Positions 32,815 through 42,119 are shown, counted from the first letter of the stretch. The stretch is 45,157 nucleotides of DNA from Dactylosporangium sucinum (GCF_014647515.1 NZ_BMPI01000084.1:1-45157); one strand, 5' to 3'. Program-made: numbers and translations. The notes: a model not told the origin generated them from the sequence alone.

Positions 32815-33379
32815 CGTCGAGACGATAGCCGACGCCGCGCACCGTGGCGATGATCCGTGCGGCGTCGCCGAGCTTGACCCGCAGCCGGCGCACGTGGACG
32901 TCGACCGTGCGCTCGGTGCCGACCATGTCGTAGCCCCACACCTGGCGCAGCAGCTGGGCGCGGCTGAACACGCGGCGCGGGTGCTCGCAGAGGAAGAGGA
33001 ACAGATCGTACTCGCGGCGGGTCAGCGGGACCGGCGTGCCGTCCTGCAGGACCAGCCGGGAGCCGGTGCACAGGTACAGCGAGGGCGCGTCGGCCGTGGC
33101 CCGCCCGATCCGCTTGACCTTGGTGTCGTCGGCCGCCTCGGGCGCCGCCGCCGACTCGACCAGCCGCAGGTTGCGAGCCGGTGGCGCGGCGGACGGGGTG
33201 CGCTGCAGCGGGGCGTTGCGCTGGATCTGCTGGGTGGCCTGGGTGGCCGCCAGCGCTTCGAGGTCGTTGAGCAGCCGCGACGCCTCCGGTGGGAGCTCGT
33301 CGCCGGTGAGGGTGATGTGGACGGTGATGGTGACCACGGACTGGGCGGCCTCGGGCGCGCCGACAACTGATACAGGCAT
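32777..33379 (-). CDS. OmpR/PhoB-type winged-helix DNA-binding protein without receiver domain
   Basis: The product is 200 residues. The C-terminal 95 residues form an OmpR-type winged helix: L-T-R-R-E-Y-D-L-F-L-F-L, then V-F-S-R-A-Q-L-L-R-Q-V-W-G-Y, R-T-V-D-V-H-V-R-R-L-R-x-K-L and V-R-G-V-G-Y-R-L. The N-terminal part (about 1-100) is not a CheY receiver. It holds a short beta strand segment (V-V-T-I-T-V-H-I-T-L), an Ala/Gln helix and a linker. The gene may be regulated by means other than phosphorylation. The ATG at 33379 has a GAGGAAA site 7 bases upstream. It overlaps the membrane EEP gene and may regulate it. Confidence 0.88.
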   Translation of the reverse strand: MPVSVVGAPEAAQSVVTITVHITLTGDELPPEASRLLNDLEALAATQATQQIQRNAPLQRTPSAAPPARNLRLVESAAAPEAADDTKVKRIGRATADAPSLYLCTGSRLVLQDGTPVPLTRREYDLFLFLCEHPRRVFSRAQLLRQVWGYDMVGTERTVDVHVRRLRVKLGDAARIIATVRGVGYRLDDDAAVQVVVRED

Positions 33380-33752
33380 TTCGCTTTCCTCTCGATGACC
33401 TTTGAATGCACGCCGATTCAGCGGATCGTCACTCGACAAAGGCCGTCGAAATGGTGCTCTCGGCGGGATACCCACATGGGGTCTAGCAGCACCTCAGGGC
33501 ACATGGCACCGACCTTACCAGCATCATCACTCGACGCGACAGACGTGTAACGTGCCGCACATAATAGATCGGCACAAATTAGTCTGACGTTTTCGCGGGC
33601 TATTCACCGGCAATTCACGAGACCGGTACCCATCCAGCTTTGCCGGACCGTCGAAGCGGGTCAACTAGCTCCCATATTGTGGGACATAGCCCGTTGACAC
33701 TTTCTTGACACCCGTGCCTACATGCGCATACGTAGACGGCAAATCCTATCCG
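33380..33752. promoter_or_regulatory. AT-rich regulatory region with paired TTGACA boxes
   Basis: This 373-base gap is distinctly AT-richer than its surroundings. On the plus strand TTGACA occurs twice (33694-33699 and 33705-33710), 11 bases apart, i.e. one helical turn. Inverted repeats GTGCCG-N12-CGGCAC and TCCCA-N5-TGGGA are also present. The region must hold the promoter of the winged-helix gene on the minus strand. The plus-strand boxes point into the antisense of the NYN gene and have no clear -10. I find no convincing small ORF. Confidence 0.5.
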
Positions 33753-34133
33753 CTAGGTAGATTCACGTCGTCCACCATATGAGATCATGGTCCGCAGGCG
33801 ACCCGGGCTGAGAATACTCGCACCCAACTCCTCGACACGCCGCCGGAGCCCCCGGTCCGATGTCACGACGGTGACCGGACGATGAACGACATTGTCGCCG
33901 ACCAGCGCAACAATGTGGTCGTCGCCCGATTGCCGCGCCGCTTCCACGGCCACCCCGGGCACCGGGGAGACCCCGCGGGCGGCGCCCTCCACGACCAGCG
34001 TGACGTCACCCGGAAGCGGGGCCGCGGCGAGGGCGTCGCGCAGCCGGGCGGCCGCGCCGGCCCGGTCCCGCCACCAGCCGTCGGGCACCGACCCGACCAC
34101 GTTGGCGCCGTCGACGATGATGAGTGGTCGCAT
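33753..34133 (-). CDS. NYN/PIN-like nuclease-fold protein
   Basis: The product is 126 residues with the layout of small NYN (PIN-like) domain proteins. It has I-I-V-D-G-A-N-V-V-G (about 5-14) with the first metal-binding Asp8, an S-G-D-D-H-I-V-A-L segment (about 69) with further acidic residues, and V-V-T-S-D-R-G-L (about 88-95). Such proteins are often RNases, but a close subfamily is annotated as NTP pyrophosphohydrolase without direct proof. The ATG at 34133 has only a weak ribosome site. It is followed by the AT-rich regulatory region. Confidence 0.82.
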   Translation of the reverse strand: MRPLIIVDGANVVGSVPDGWWRDRAGAAARLRDALAAAPLPGDVTLVVEGAARGVSPVPGVAVEAARQSGDDHIVALVGDNVVHRPVTVVTSDRGLRRRVEELGASILSPGRLRTMISYGGRREST

Positions 34134-34239
34134 GTGGTGAGTGTTACCGCACGGGGGTGGGCGCGAACCCTCGGCACTCCGCCGCCACGCCGGTGACCCC
34201 GGCTTGAGGCGCCCGGCGCCCGGGTTCGAGGCGGTCGAG

Positions 34240-35523
34240 CTACGACCGGCTCAGGTGCGCGAGGACCGCCTGGTTGGCCTCCCACCCGTCCGGGAAGCGG
34301 ACCGGCACGTTGAGGTGCACCGGCTCGGCCGACGGATGGTTGTCCAGGAGCTCGGCGATCCCGGCCCGGGCGACCACGATGCACGCGTGGCGGTGCCGGG
34401 ACGCGAGCACGCACAGGCGGCCCGCCTCCAGGTGGAACGCGCCGGCGTCGCGCCGGCCGGACAGCGGGTGCAGCACGACCGTGACGTCGTACTCGCGGCC
34501 CTGCAGCCGGTTCGCCGTGTCGACCGTGACGTCCGCGCCGACCGTTTCGGCGAGCGCCTGGCGGATGGCGGCCACCTGGTCGCGGTGAGCGGCGCCCACG
34601 GCCACCCGGTCGGCGGTCACGGGGCGGCCCTCCGGAGCATGCTCCGAGTACGCCACCGGCCCGCGCTGCAGCAGCCGGGCGACCAGGCCGGCGATGGCGG
34701 CGACGGCCTCCCGGTCGGTGCGCACGGTGTGTTGGGCCGGCAGCTCGTGCAGCGCCCAGCCGGTGCGCCGCGCGGTCTCCAGGGTGGCGTCCAGGGTTCG
34801 GTCGCCGCCGATCGCCCGGGTGGAGAACTCCAGGCGCCGGTCCCCGTCGGACGTGCCGGCCCGGAACGGGGTGAACGGATAGAACGCCGCCGACACCAGT
34901 TCGGCCGCCGACGGGGGGAGCCGCCAGGACACGGGCAGGCGATGGACGGGCAGGTCGGGATTGTGTCGCAGCAGTACCGCGACCGCGCTCTGCATCGGGT
35001 CCCACGACAGGCCGGCCCAGCGCTCGCCGCCCACGACGGAGAACGGGTCGAGCTGGCCGGGGTCGCCCACGAACAGGCCCCGCGAGAACCGGCCGGCGAC
35101 CCGCAGCAGCATGTCGGAGCGCATCTGGTAGGCCTCGTCGACGATCGCGCGCTCCCACGTGCCGTCGGTGACGGTCGCCCACTTGGCGGCGGTGCCGATG
35201 ACGACCGCGCTGTGCTGCACGTCGGAGACCGCGCCACTGACCTTGACCGAGCCGTGCTTCACGACCCGCTGGGCCGGCACGTAGGTCGACGCGGAGAGCC
35301 GGCCGATGTCGAGCTGCGGCGCGGCCGAGGCCAGCCGGTCGATGAGGTCGTCGACCTGCTCGTTGGTCTGCGCGACGACCATCAGGCGTTCGCCGGACTC
35401 GGCCATCGTGCGGGCGGCGCGGACGACGAGCGTCGACTTCCCGGCGCCCGGCGGCGAGTCCACGACCACGCCCCGCCCGGCGGCCGACCCGAAGTCGCGC
35501 AGGATGTCCTCGATGACGGTCAT
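34240..35523 (-). CDS. superfamily 1 (Dna2/Upf1-type) helicase-like ATPase
   Basis: The product is 427 residues, about the size of two RecA-like helicase domains and little else. Walker A is G-A-G-K-S-T (26-31), Walker B is D-E-A-Y-Q (129-133) and motif III is G-D-P-G-Q-L (153-158). A motif IV/V-like segment (V-D-T-A-N-R-L-Q-G-R-E-Y-D) and a motif VI-like S-R-H-R-H-A-C-I-V-V lie further on. These match SF1B helicases of the Dna2/Upf1 group, but the protein lacks the beta-barrel insertions between motifs. The ATG at 35523 has a GGAGG site 4-5 bases upstream. It is the last gene of a four-gene minus-strand operon. Confidence 0.88.
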   Translation of the reverse strand: MTVIEDILRDFGSAAGRGVVVDSPPGAGKSTLVVRAARTMAESGERLMVVAQTNEQVDDLIDRLASAAPQLDIGRLSASTYVPAQRVVKHGSVKVSGAVSDVQHSAVVIGTAAKWATVTDGTWERAIVDEAYQMRSDMLLRVAGRFSRGLFVGDPGQLDPFSVVGGERWAGLSWDPMQSAVAVLLRHNPDLPVHRLPVSWRLPPSAAELVSAAFYPFTPFRAGTSDGDRRLEFSTRAIGGDRTLDATLETARRTGWALHELPAQHTVRTDREAVAAIAGLVARLLQRGPVAYSEHAPEGRPVTADRVAVGAAHRDQVAAIRQALAETVGADVTVDTANRLQGREYDVTVVLHPLSGRRDAGAFHLEAGRLCVLASRHRHACIVVARAGIAELLDNHPSAEPVHLNVPVRFPDGWEANQAVLAHLSRS

Positions 35524-35584
35524 GCGTCCTCCGCTCCGCTCCGGCCGCATGCGTGAAGGCTGAGCCGATGATGACCGGAACCGG

Positions 35585-37060
35585 TCATGACCAGTCCTCC
35601 TGCGCGTCGAGGTCGGACGGCTGGACCTCCGGCGGCGGGCCGCCGTGCGTCCAGGGTGTGTCCTCGCGGCTCGGGAACCTGCCCGGCGGCTGGTACGCGT
35701 CGGTGACCGGGCCGTAGGTGACCCGCTCCCCCACCGCCGGCACCGACCCGGGCGCCGGGTTCTTCACCGACCGGCCCATGCCCTTGCTGAGCTCCAGCAC
35801 CACGTCGACCGAGGACACCGAGACGACGACGGCCTGCTGGGCCAGCCGGGCCGGGGAGACCAGCTGCGCGCCCGGCTCCAGGCGCACCGGGTCGTCGGTC
35901 TGCACGGTGATGTGCGGGCGCAGGGCCGCCTTCTTGCCCGACGTGTCGACCCGGTTGGGCGAGGCGGCGACGACGGTGCCGGTGAACGCCTCGCCCGAGA
36001 GCCGGAACTCGGCCATCACGAGCGGGTCGTCGAGCGCGCGCTGGGCGTCGTAGCGCGCCTGCTCCCGCTCCAGCCGGTCGAGGCGGCCCGCGGCGGCGAC
36101 CGCGCTGTCGCGCCGCGGCTGGGGTAACGCGGTCCCCTCGGCGAGCGACATGTGGTACATCGTGAAGACATCGCGGTCGACGCCCCAGCGCGCCTCGACG
36201 GACGCGCCCGCCGGCCGCCGGCGCAGCAGGCGCACGGCCTGCCACATGAGGTCCCAGGTCGGCTGCAGCTGCTCGGACAGCGCCGCCTCCAGCGCGGCGA
36301 CCGCCCGGTCGCGGGCGTGCTCGTCGCCGGCCCGCGACACCGTCGCGAGCGCCGGGGCCAGGATCTCGTTGTCGAACGTCGGGTCGGTGCTCGGGCCGGC
36401 CGGCGGCGAGCGCAGCGGGTCCTCGGCCAGGGCGGCGGCCGCGGGGCCGTCGAGGCCGTCGGGCGGGTCGATCCAGGCGAGCAGCGCGGCGAGGTTGGCG
36501 TCCTCCAGGCCGCTCTGGCCGGTGGCCCAGTGCGCGCCGAGCACCTCGGTCATCGCGAGCAGCGTGGCCGAGCCGGGGTGGTCGGCCCGCTCGCGCAGGA
36601 AGGTCAGCCACTGGCCGAGCAGCGGCACGGTGCGGTGCACCGGGTACGGGCCGAACGGGCGGCGGAAGCGCGTCGAGCGGCCGAGCAGCCGCACGAACTC
36701 GACGCCGCCGCGGTTGGGCACGAGGACCTGGGGCGCCTCGGCGTACCGCACCTTCGTCGTCTGCCCGGGGTCGACGCTGCGCGCGCAGCTGTCCACATAG
36801 GACAGCACGACCCGGGCCAGCTGGGCGACGAACTCGAAGCGCTGCGTGCGGTCGCGCGGGTTCGCCACCACCAGCAGCCGGGGCGCGGCCGGGTCGGTGC
36901 CGGCCATGGCGGCCAGCGGGGCGGCGGCCTCGCCGGCCAGGGTGAGCGGCACGAGCACCAGCGGCCGGTCGGCGACGTGGGTGTGCCGCACGGTGGTCAG
37001 CGGCTGGGCCCGCCCGGACTCGGCCGCCTCCGCCCGGGCCAGTGCGGTGAGGATGCTCAC
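35585..37060 (-). CDS. uncharacterised protein with C-terminal beta-barrel-like domain, operon partner of nuclease and helicase
   Basis: The product is 491 residues and I recognise no named family. Residues 1-300 are mixed alpha/beta and alpha. Around 305-400 is a charged helical stretch (R-L-D-R-L-E-R-E-Q-A-R-Y). The C-terminal 130 residues alternate hydrophobic strands with glycine turns (F-T-G-T-V-V, then V-V-V-S-V-S-S-V-D-V-V-L-E-L), much like the beta-barrel domain 1B inserted in Dna2/Upf1 helicases. Its GTG overlaps the nuclease stop as GTGA. I infer that it supplies a DNA-binding barrel and scaffold missing from the helicase subunit. Confidence 0.6.
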   Translation of the reverse strand: MSILTALARAEAAESGRAQPLTTVRHTHVADRPLVLVPLTLAGEAAAPLAAMAGTDPAAPRLLVVANPRDRTQRFEFVAQLARVVLSYVDSCARSVDPGQTTKVRYAEAPQVLVPNRGGVEFVRLLGRSTRFRRPFGPYPVHRTVPLLGQWLTFLRERADHPGSATLLAMTEVLGAHWATGQSGLEDANLAALLAWIDPPDGLDGPAAAALAEDPLRSPPAGPSTDPTFDNEILAPALATVSRAGDEHARDRAVAALEAALSEQLQPTWDLMWQAVRLLRRRPAGASVEARWGVDRDVFTMYHMSLAEGTALPQPRRDSAVAAAGRLDRLEREQARYDAQRALDDPLVMAEFRLSGEAFTGTVVAASPNRVDTSGKKAALRPHITVQTDDPVRLEPGAQLVSPARLAQQAVVVSVSSVDVVLELSKGMGRSVKNPAPGSVPAVGERVTYGPVTDAYQPPGRFPSREDTPWTHGGPPPEVQPSDLDAQEDWS

Positions 37061-38184
37061 GCGATCCCTTCGAGGCACTCGGTGCGCAGGCGGTGCGCGA
37101 ACCGGAGCAGGCCGGCGATCTCCTCCTGGCCGGCGCCGGGGGTGAGCGTGCCCCGGGCCAGCCCGAGCACGGTGCCGATGCTCTCCACCCCGCCGAGGTC
37201 GTCGCGGACCGTGCGGCCCAGCGCCGCCGTCGAGCCGGCCGACTCGTCGCGGCAGAAGAAGGCCATCTCGCAGGTGCCGAGACAGTCCGGGCTGTACCGC
37301 GCGTCGATCGCGCTCACCGCCTTGCGCAGCTCGTCGGCCGGGCGGCTGGGCAGGTGGTCGGCGTCGTAGGCGAGGTCGAACGACAGCCCCGGGGGCAGCG
37401 CGTCGATGATCTCGTCGAGCCGGGTGAGCCTGGACAGCTGCCGCTGCAGGACCGACAGCTGCTTGCGCACGTCGACGAGGGTGGCGGTCGGCCGGTTGGC
37501 GAAGTTCTCGGGGCAGACGAGCACCACGTCGTGCGACACCGTCTCCGGCGGGTACCCCAGCTCGCCGAGCAGCTCGCGCATCGCCATGACGTAGACCGCC
37601 GACTGGCGGGCGGCCGCGGCGGCCTTGCCGGCGTCGGCCTGCCCGTCGATGACGGCGAACGACTTGATCTCCACGACGTGGAACCGGCCGCCGGCCCGGA
37701 ACGCGATGAGGTCGGGCTCGAGGTAGGCGTAGTAGCCGGCGATGTCGAGGCGCAGCATCGGGTGGTCGAACAGCGTGCCGGCGTCGTCGCGCTCGCCCGC
37801 GGCGCGGGCCAGCAGGCTCTTCGTCCGCGCGTAGCGCACCTCGCGGCTGGCGTTGCCGCCGACGTTGGACAGGTCGTCGTAGGCCACCTCGGGGATGGCC
37901 AGCCCGAGCCGCTCCCGCAGCAGCTGCAGCAGCTCGGCGGCGCCGTCGGCCTTGACCTGCGCCTCGAACGCGTTGCCGCGGGCGATCGCGAACCGGGACT
38001 GGCCGAAGCCGGACGGGAACCCGAGGTGCCCGGCGACGGCGCCCTTGTTCACCCCGGCCGCGTCCATCAGCCCCCGGCGGCCGCAGCCCGGGTTGCTGGT
38101 GAGGGCCGCGATCGTCCGCGCGTTGTGGTTGCGCGGCGCCACGGTGCCGCGGATGCGGTCCAGCCGGTCGACCAGTGCGTCCAT
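37057..38184 (-). CDS. RecB/Dna2-type PD-(D/E)XK nuclease with four-cysteine iron-sulfur motif
   Basis: The product is 375 residues. The nuclease core has P-D (157-158), E-I-K (172-174) and the Q-x3-Y motif (194-198) typical of RecB-like and Cas4 nucleases. Four cysteines fit an iron staple: Cys34 before the core, then Cys301, Cys305 and Cys311 after it (C-x3-C-x5-C). In Dna2, AddB and Cas4 such cysteines hold a 4Fe-4S cluster that stabilises the nuclease. The family motif I His is replaced by Asn (R-G-N-A-F-E, about 69-74), as in some relatives. The ATG at 38184 is the likely start. The stop overlaps the next gene by 4 bases. Confidence 0.85.
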   Translation of the reverse strand: MDALVDRLDRIRGTVAPRNHNARTIAALTSNPGCGRRGLMDAAGVNKGAVAGHLGFPSGFGQSRFAIARGNAFEAQVKADGAAELLQLLRERLGLAIPEVAYDDLSNVGGNASREVRYARTKSLLARAAGERDDAGTLFDHPMLRLDIAGYYAYLEPDLIAFRAGGRFHVVEIKSFAVIDGQADAGKAAAAARQSAVYVMAMRELLGELGYPPETVSHDVVLVCPENFANRPTATLVDVRKQLSVLQRQLSRLTRLDEIIDALPPGLSFDLAYDADHLPSRPADELRKAVSAIDARYSPDCLGTCEMAFFCRDESAGSTAALGRTVRDDLGGVESIGTVLGLARGTLTPGAGQEEIAGLLRFAHRLRTECLEGIA

Positions 38185-38212
38185 GGGCGTCTCATTTCGG
38201 GGAAGGCGTGCA

Positions 38213-39013
38213 TCAGTTCGCGGTCCTGCTGCGCAGTTTGTGCAGCCGGGCGCCGAAGAGCGCCTCGGCGCCGTCGAGCCGGTCGCGCGCCCGGCCGGCC
38301 GCCGCGGCGCGGTCCGCGGCGTCGGCGTCGAGGTGCACGTCCAGCTCGGCCTGGGCCTGTTCGGCCACGGTCTTCGGGTCGACCTCGCCGGCCGCCCCCG
38401 GGATGCTCGCCGCGAACCGCCACAGCAGGCGGCGGGCGTCGTGGGCGTCGTCGGGCAGCTGGGCCACCCGCTGGGCGATCCGGATCGCGCCGATCAGGAA
38501 GTCGACGCGGGCGCTGAGCGGCCCGACCACCCGGGACTCCAGCGGCCAGGTGGAGATGGCCAGGAGGCCGCGGGCCGGGGAGAGGAGGTCGGCGGTCAGC
38601 GCGGGACACAGGTAGTACGGCCGGCCGAACGGGGCGACCTTGAAGGAGCGCTCCTCGTCGCGGCGCAGGCTGGTGAGCCGGGCCGCGACGAGCTCGCCGG
38701 GGAAGAACGCGTCGTGGACCGCGATGATGAGCTTCGGCGCGGCCGGGACGCCGAGCAGGGTGAGCGCGTGGTGCACCTGCTCGCGGATGGACAGCATCGG
38801 TGGCGCCTTGCGGTCGGGCGCCGGCGCCGGCGTGGAGCGCTCCTCCAGGTCGGCGAGGGCGTCGTCCCAGGCGTGCTCCGCGCGGCGCAGCTCCGCCCGC
38901 AGGGCACGGGCGTGTGTCCGGTCGCCGGCCGTGGCGGCCCGCCGCAGCTCGCCGCGCAGCCGGTCGATCCGCCGTTCGAGGGCCTCTATCGCGGCCGAAT
39001 TCGATTCGGACAC
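38213..39013 (-). CDS. uncharacterised protein with N-terminal coiled coil, first gene of the split helicase-nuclease operon
   Basis: The product is 266 residues. Residues 5-60 form a strong coiled coil rich in Arg, Glu, Ala and Leu. A predicted winged-helix-like region follows (I-R-E-Q-V-H-H-A-L-T-L-L-G-V, about 73-86) and then mixed alpha/beta, with an Ala/Asp-rich helical end. I do not recognise the family. I place the start at GTG 39013 because a minus-strand TTGCTG-N18-TACCGT promoter ends 7 bases before it, which fits a leaderless message. A TTG at 39040 in the same frame is less likely. The nuclease gene follows 28 bases downstream. Confidence 0.65.
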   Translation of the reverse strand: MSESNSAAIEALERRIDRLRGELRRAATAGDRTHARALRAELRRAEHAWDDALADLEERSTPAPAPDRKAPPMLSIREQVHHALTLLGVPAAPKLIIAVHDAFFPGELVAARLTSLRRDEERSFKVAPFGRPYYLCPALTADLLSPARGLLAISTWPLESRVVGPLSARVDFLIGAIRIAQRVAQLPDDAHDARRLLWRFAASIPGAAGEVDPKTVAEQAQAELDVHLDADAADRAAAAGRARDRLDGAEALFGARLHKLRSRTAN

Positions 39014-39091
39014 GAACGGCACGGTAGCTGGTTCCAGCAATCTCCAGCAAAGACCAGTGTCGGCGTGTCGCCTTGCGTTTTGCGCCGGGTG

Positions 39092-40129
39092 CTAGGCAGG
39101 CACGGGTGCGGGGCGTTCCTCCAGGACCCGCGCCCGGTTCCGCGCCGGGACGGGGATGACCTGCGGCTTGCGTTTGGCGGCCAGGTCCTCGACCCAGCCG
39201 AGGGTCAGCACCACCGCCGCCACCAGCAGGAACACCGACGACAGCTGGATGAACCCGCCCATCGCGCCGAGCAGCGACACGCCGAGCACGAGCGCGACGT
39301 CCCGCACCGTGATGATCGCGGCCTCGTGCCACAGGTAGATGGTCAGCGCGCGGCGGTTGACCGCCTCGGTGACCGGTTCGGCGGCGCCGAGCGACATCAT
39401 CGCGGGCGCGGCGTTGAGCAGCACCAGCAGGAACGCGGTCGACCACAGCGTGTCGGCGACCGGCGCGTCGTTGAGGTCGTACCCGCGGGGGCCCGGGTTG
39501 CTGTACAGGAGCGTGAGGCCGATGCCGCCCATGACGGCGCACAGCGGCCAGAGGATCTTCTTGGAGATCCGCTGCAGGGTGCCGTCGTGGTGGGCGAAGC
39601 CCAGCATCCAGGCCGGCGCGTACATGAAGAAGTCACGGACGATGCCGCCGGTGCCGTGGCCGGTCTCCCACAGCACGACCAGCACCGTGAAGGGCACCAG
39701 CAGCGACGGGATCGGCCACTTGCGGAACGCCCAGAGCAGGGCCGGCGAGAGGACGATGAACCAGAGGTACGAGCGGATGTACCAGATCTGCCCGAACATC
39801 GGCGCGCCCCACTCGGAGGCGGGCGGATCGTGGAACGGCAGGAACCACAGCACGACGCGCCACGTCTGCTCCAGGCCGCCCACGAGCGACATGGTCACGA
39901 CGGCGAACGTGCCGAGGACCCAGAAGGGCGGGAGGATGCGACGCATCCGCCGGCCGAGAGAGCGGAGGCCGGACCGGTCGAGCGAGGCGGCCATGAGCGA
40001 CCCGCCGAGCGCGAACATGAGGCCCATCGCCGGGAACGCCACGGTCAGCCACGCGAATCCGAGGGTGTGGTACGTGACCACGCGGATGATCGCGACGGCT
40101 CGCAGGAGGTCTACGTACCGGTTCCGCAT
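39092..40129 (-). CDS. acyltransferase 3 family integral membrane protein
   Basis: The product is 345 residues with about ten membrane helices and the N-terminal signature R-Y-V-D-L-L-R-A-V-A-I-I-R-V-V-x-Y-H of the acyltransferase 3 family, including the catalytic-site His (about residue 21). These proteins move acyl groups, usually acetyl or succinyl, onto cell-surface sugars, lipids or exported metabolites. The C-terminus is a short basic cytoplasmic tail. The ATG at 40129 has a GTAGGGG site directly upstream. The acceptor is unknown. Nothing nearby makes polysaccharide. Confidence 0.9.
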   Translation of the reverse strand: MRNRYVDLLRAVAIIRVVTYHTLGFAWLTVAFPAMGLMFALGGSLMAASLDRSGLRSLGRRMRRILPPFWVLGTFAVVTMSLVGGLEQTWRVVLWFLPFHDPPASEWGAPMFGQIWYIRSYLWFIVLSPALLWAFRKWPIPSLLVPFTVLVVLWETGHGTGGIVRDFFMYAPAWMLGFAHHDGTLQRISKKILWPLCAVMGGIGLTLLYSNPGPRGYDLNDAPVADTLWSTAFLLVLLNAAPAMMSLGAAEPVTEAVNRRALTIYLWHEAAIITVRDVALVLGVSLLGAMGGFIQLSSVFLLVAAVVLTLGWVEDLAAKRKPQVIPVPARNRARVLEERPAPVPA

Positions 40130-40248
40130 CCCCTACAGGTTGCCCTGCGCGCCTTAGGAGCAACCTTCCTCAAGCTCAAAATTGCCTGTGTTTCTTCTCA
40201 AAGATCCTAGAGACGTCGACCCGTAACCATTTGGGCAATCGAAGGGGT

Positions 40249-40752
40249 TCACCCGTTTCTCACCTTGCCGAGCGTGGCGGTCAGCGTGTCGGCCTCCTGC
40301 CGCAGGCCGTTGAGGAAGAACGTGGGGGTGTCGGTCACCCCGCTCGCCCGGCCGCTGGCCAGGTCGCGGTCGATCCGCTGGTAGTGCACCCGGTTCCCGC
40401 CGGTGTCCGGCAGGCCGAACTGCTGCGCGTACCGCTGCAGGTCCTCGTCCTCGAGCCGGTCCTGGTGCGCGAGCAGCAGCGCGTGCATGCTCCAGAACGC
40501 GCCCGCGTCGGCGGCCGCCTCGGCGAGCAGCGCGGCCGGCATGGCCCGCGGGTGCGCGTCGACGAGCGGGAAGTGCCGGAAGGCGAACCGCAACCGGTCG
40601 CCGAGGTGCAGCTGCAGCCGCTCGACGACCTCGAACGCGCGGCCCGTGTCGGGGTCCGCGTAGTCGCCATACTCCACCAGGGTGATCGGCGCGCCGGAGG
40701 ATCCCTGCACGTGGTCGTCACCGTTGGGGGGCCGGCTCAGGGAGTTCGACAT
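40249..40752 (-). CDS. DsbA-like thioredoxin-fold protein without cysteines
   Basis: The product is 167 residues with the thioredoxin/DsbA fold. The first strand and helix read I-T-L-V-E-Y-G-D-Y-A-D-P-D-T-G-R (about 25-40), a helical insert follows, and the cis-proline loop is T-D-T-P-T-F-F-L-N-G (about 143-152). The C-x-x-C site is replaced by Ala-Asp-Pro-Asp, and there is no cysteine in the whole protein. It therefore cannot do disulfide exchange by the usual route. No signal peptide is visible, so it is probably cytoplasmic. Related redox-dead domains occur fused to NhaA antiporters. The ribosome site of this gene lies in a hairpin. Confidence 0.85.
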   Translation of the reverse strand: MSNSLSRPPNGDDHVQGSSGAPITLVEYGDYADPDTGRAFEVVERLQLHLGDRLRFAFRHFPLVDAHPRAMPAALLAEAAADAGAFWSMHALLLAHQDRLEDEDLQRYAQQFGLPDTGGNRVHYQRIDRDLASGRASGVTDTPTFFLNGLRQEADTLTATLGKVRNG

Positions 40753-40754
40753 GG

Positions 40755-40787
40755 GCGTCATCCTGCCCCGTGCGGGCAGGATGACGC
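40755..40787 (-). terminator. 14-bp perfect hairpin after tuf that also masks the next ribosome site
   Basis: GCGTCATCCTGCCC (40755-40768) and its exact complement (40774-40787) enclose a 5-base loop. On the minus strand the hairpin begins 5 bases after the tuf stop and ends 2 bases before the ATG of the DsbA-like gene. The AGGA ribosome site of that gene (40764-40761) is inside the 3' arm. It can act as a tuf terminator and as a translation block. Confidence 0.75.
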
Positions 40788-40792
40788 CTGTG

Positions 40793-41980
<1,188 letters not shown>

Positions 41981-42076
41981 CTGACACTCCACAGTGGATT
42001 TGTGGTCGGGTGTGCAGAACCCTGGGCCGAGCCTTGTCCTGAGTCGTGTGCGCAGGGCGTCCGGCTCGGCCGGCTC

Positions 42077-42119
42077 ACCCTCCTCCGTCGGTTCCGCAGG
42101 ACAACTGCGGGAGGAGGGT
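42077..42119 (-). promoter_or_regulatory. attenuator-like hairpin between leader peptide and tuf
   Basis: ACCCTCCTCC (minus strand, from 42119) pairs exactly with GGAGGAGGGT (ending at 42077), and an inner CGCA/TGCG stem can form in the loop. The first base of the 5' arm is the last base of the leader-peptide stop codon, so a ribosome stalled at the end of the leader would melt the hairpin. Downstream, GCCGAGCCGG can pair with CCGGCTCGGC inside the leader ORF. These features fit ribosome-mediated attenuation of tuf, but this is inferred. Confidence 0.65.

Noticed and set aside
33402..33587. Small plus-strand ORF in the AT-rich region before the winged-helix gene
   Set aside because: No ribosome site, and it lies partly antisense to the real gene's leader and start.
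34140..34239. Possible tRNA gene between the NYN gene and the helicase gene (GGGTTCGA-like sequence)
   Set aside because: The flanking bases do not form a T-arm, and no acceptor stem or anticodon arm can be drawn on either strand.
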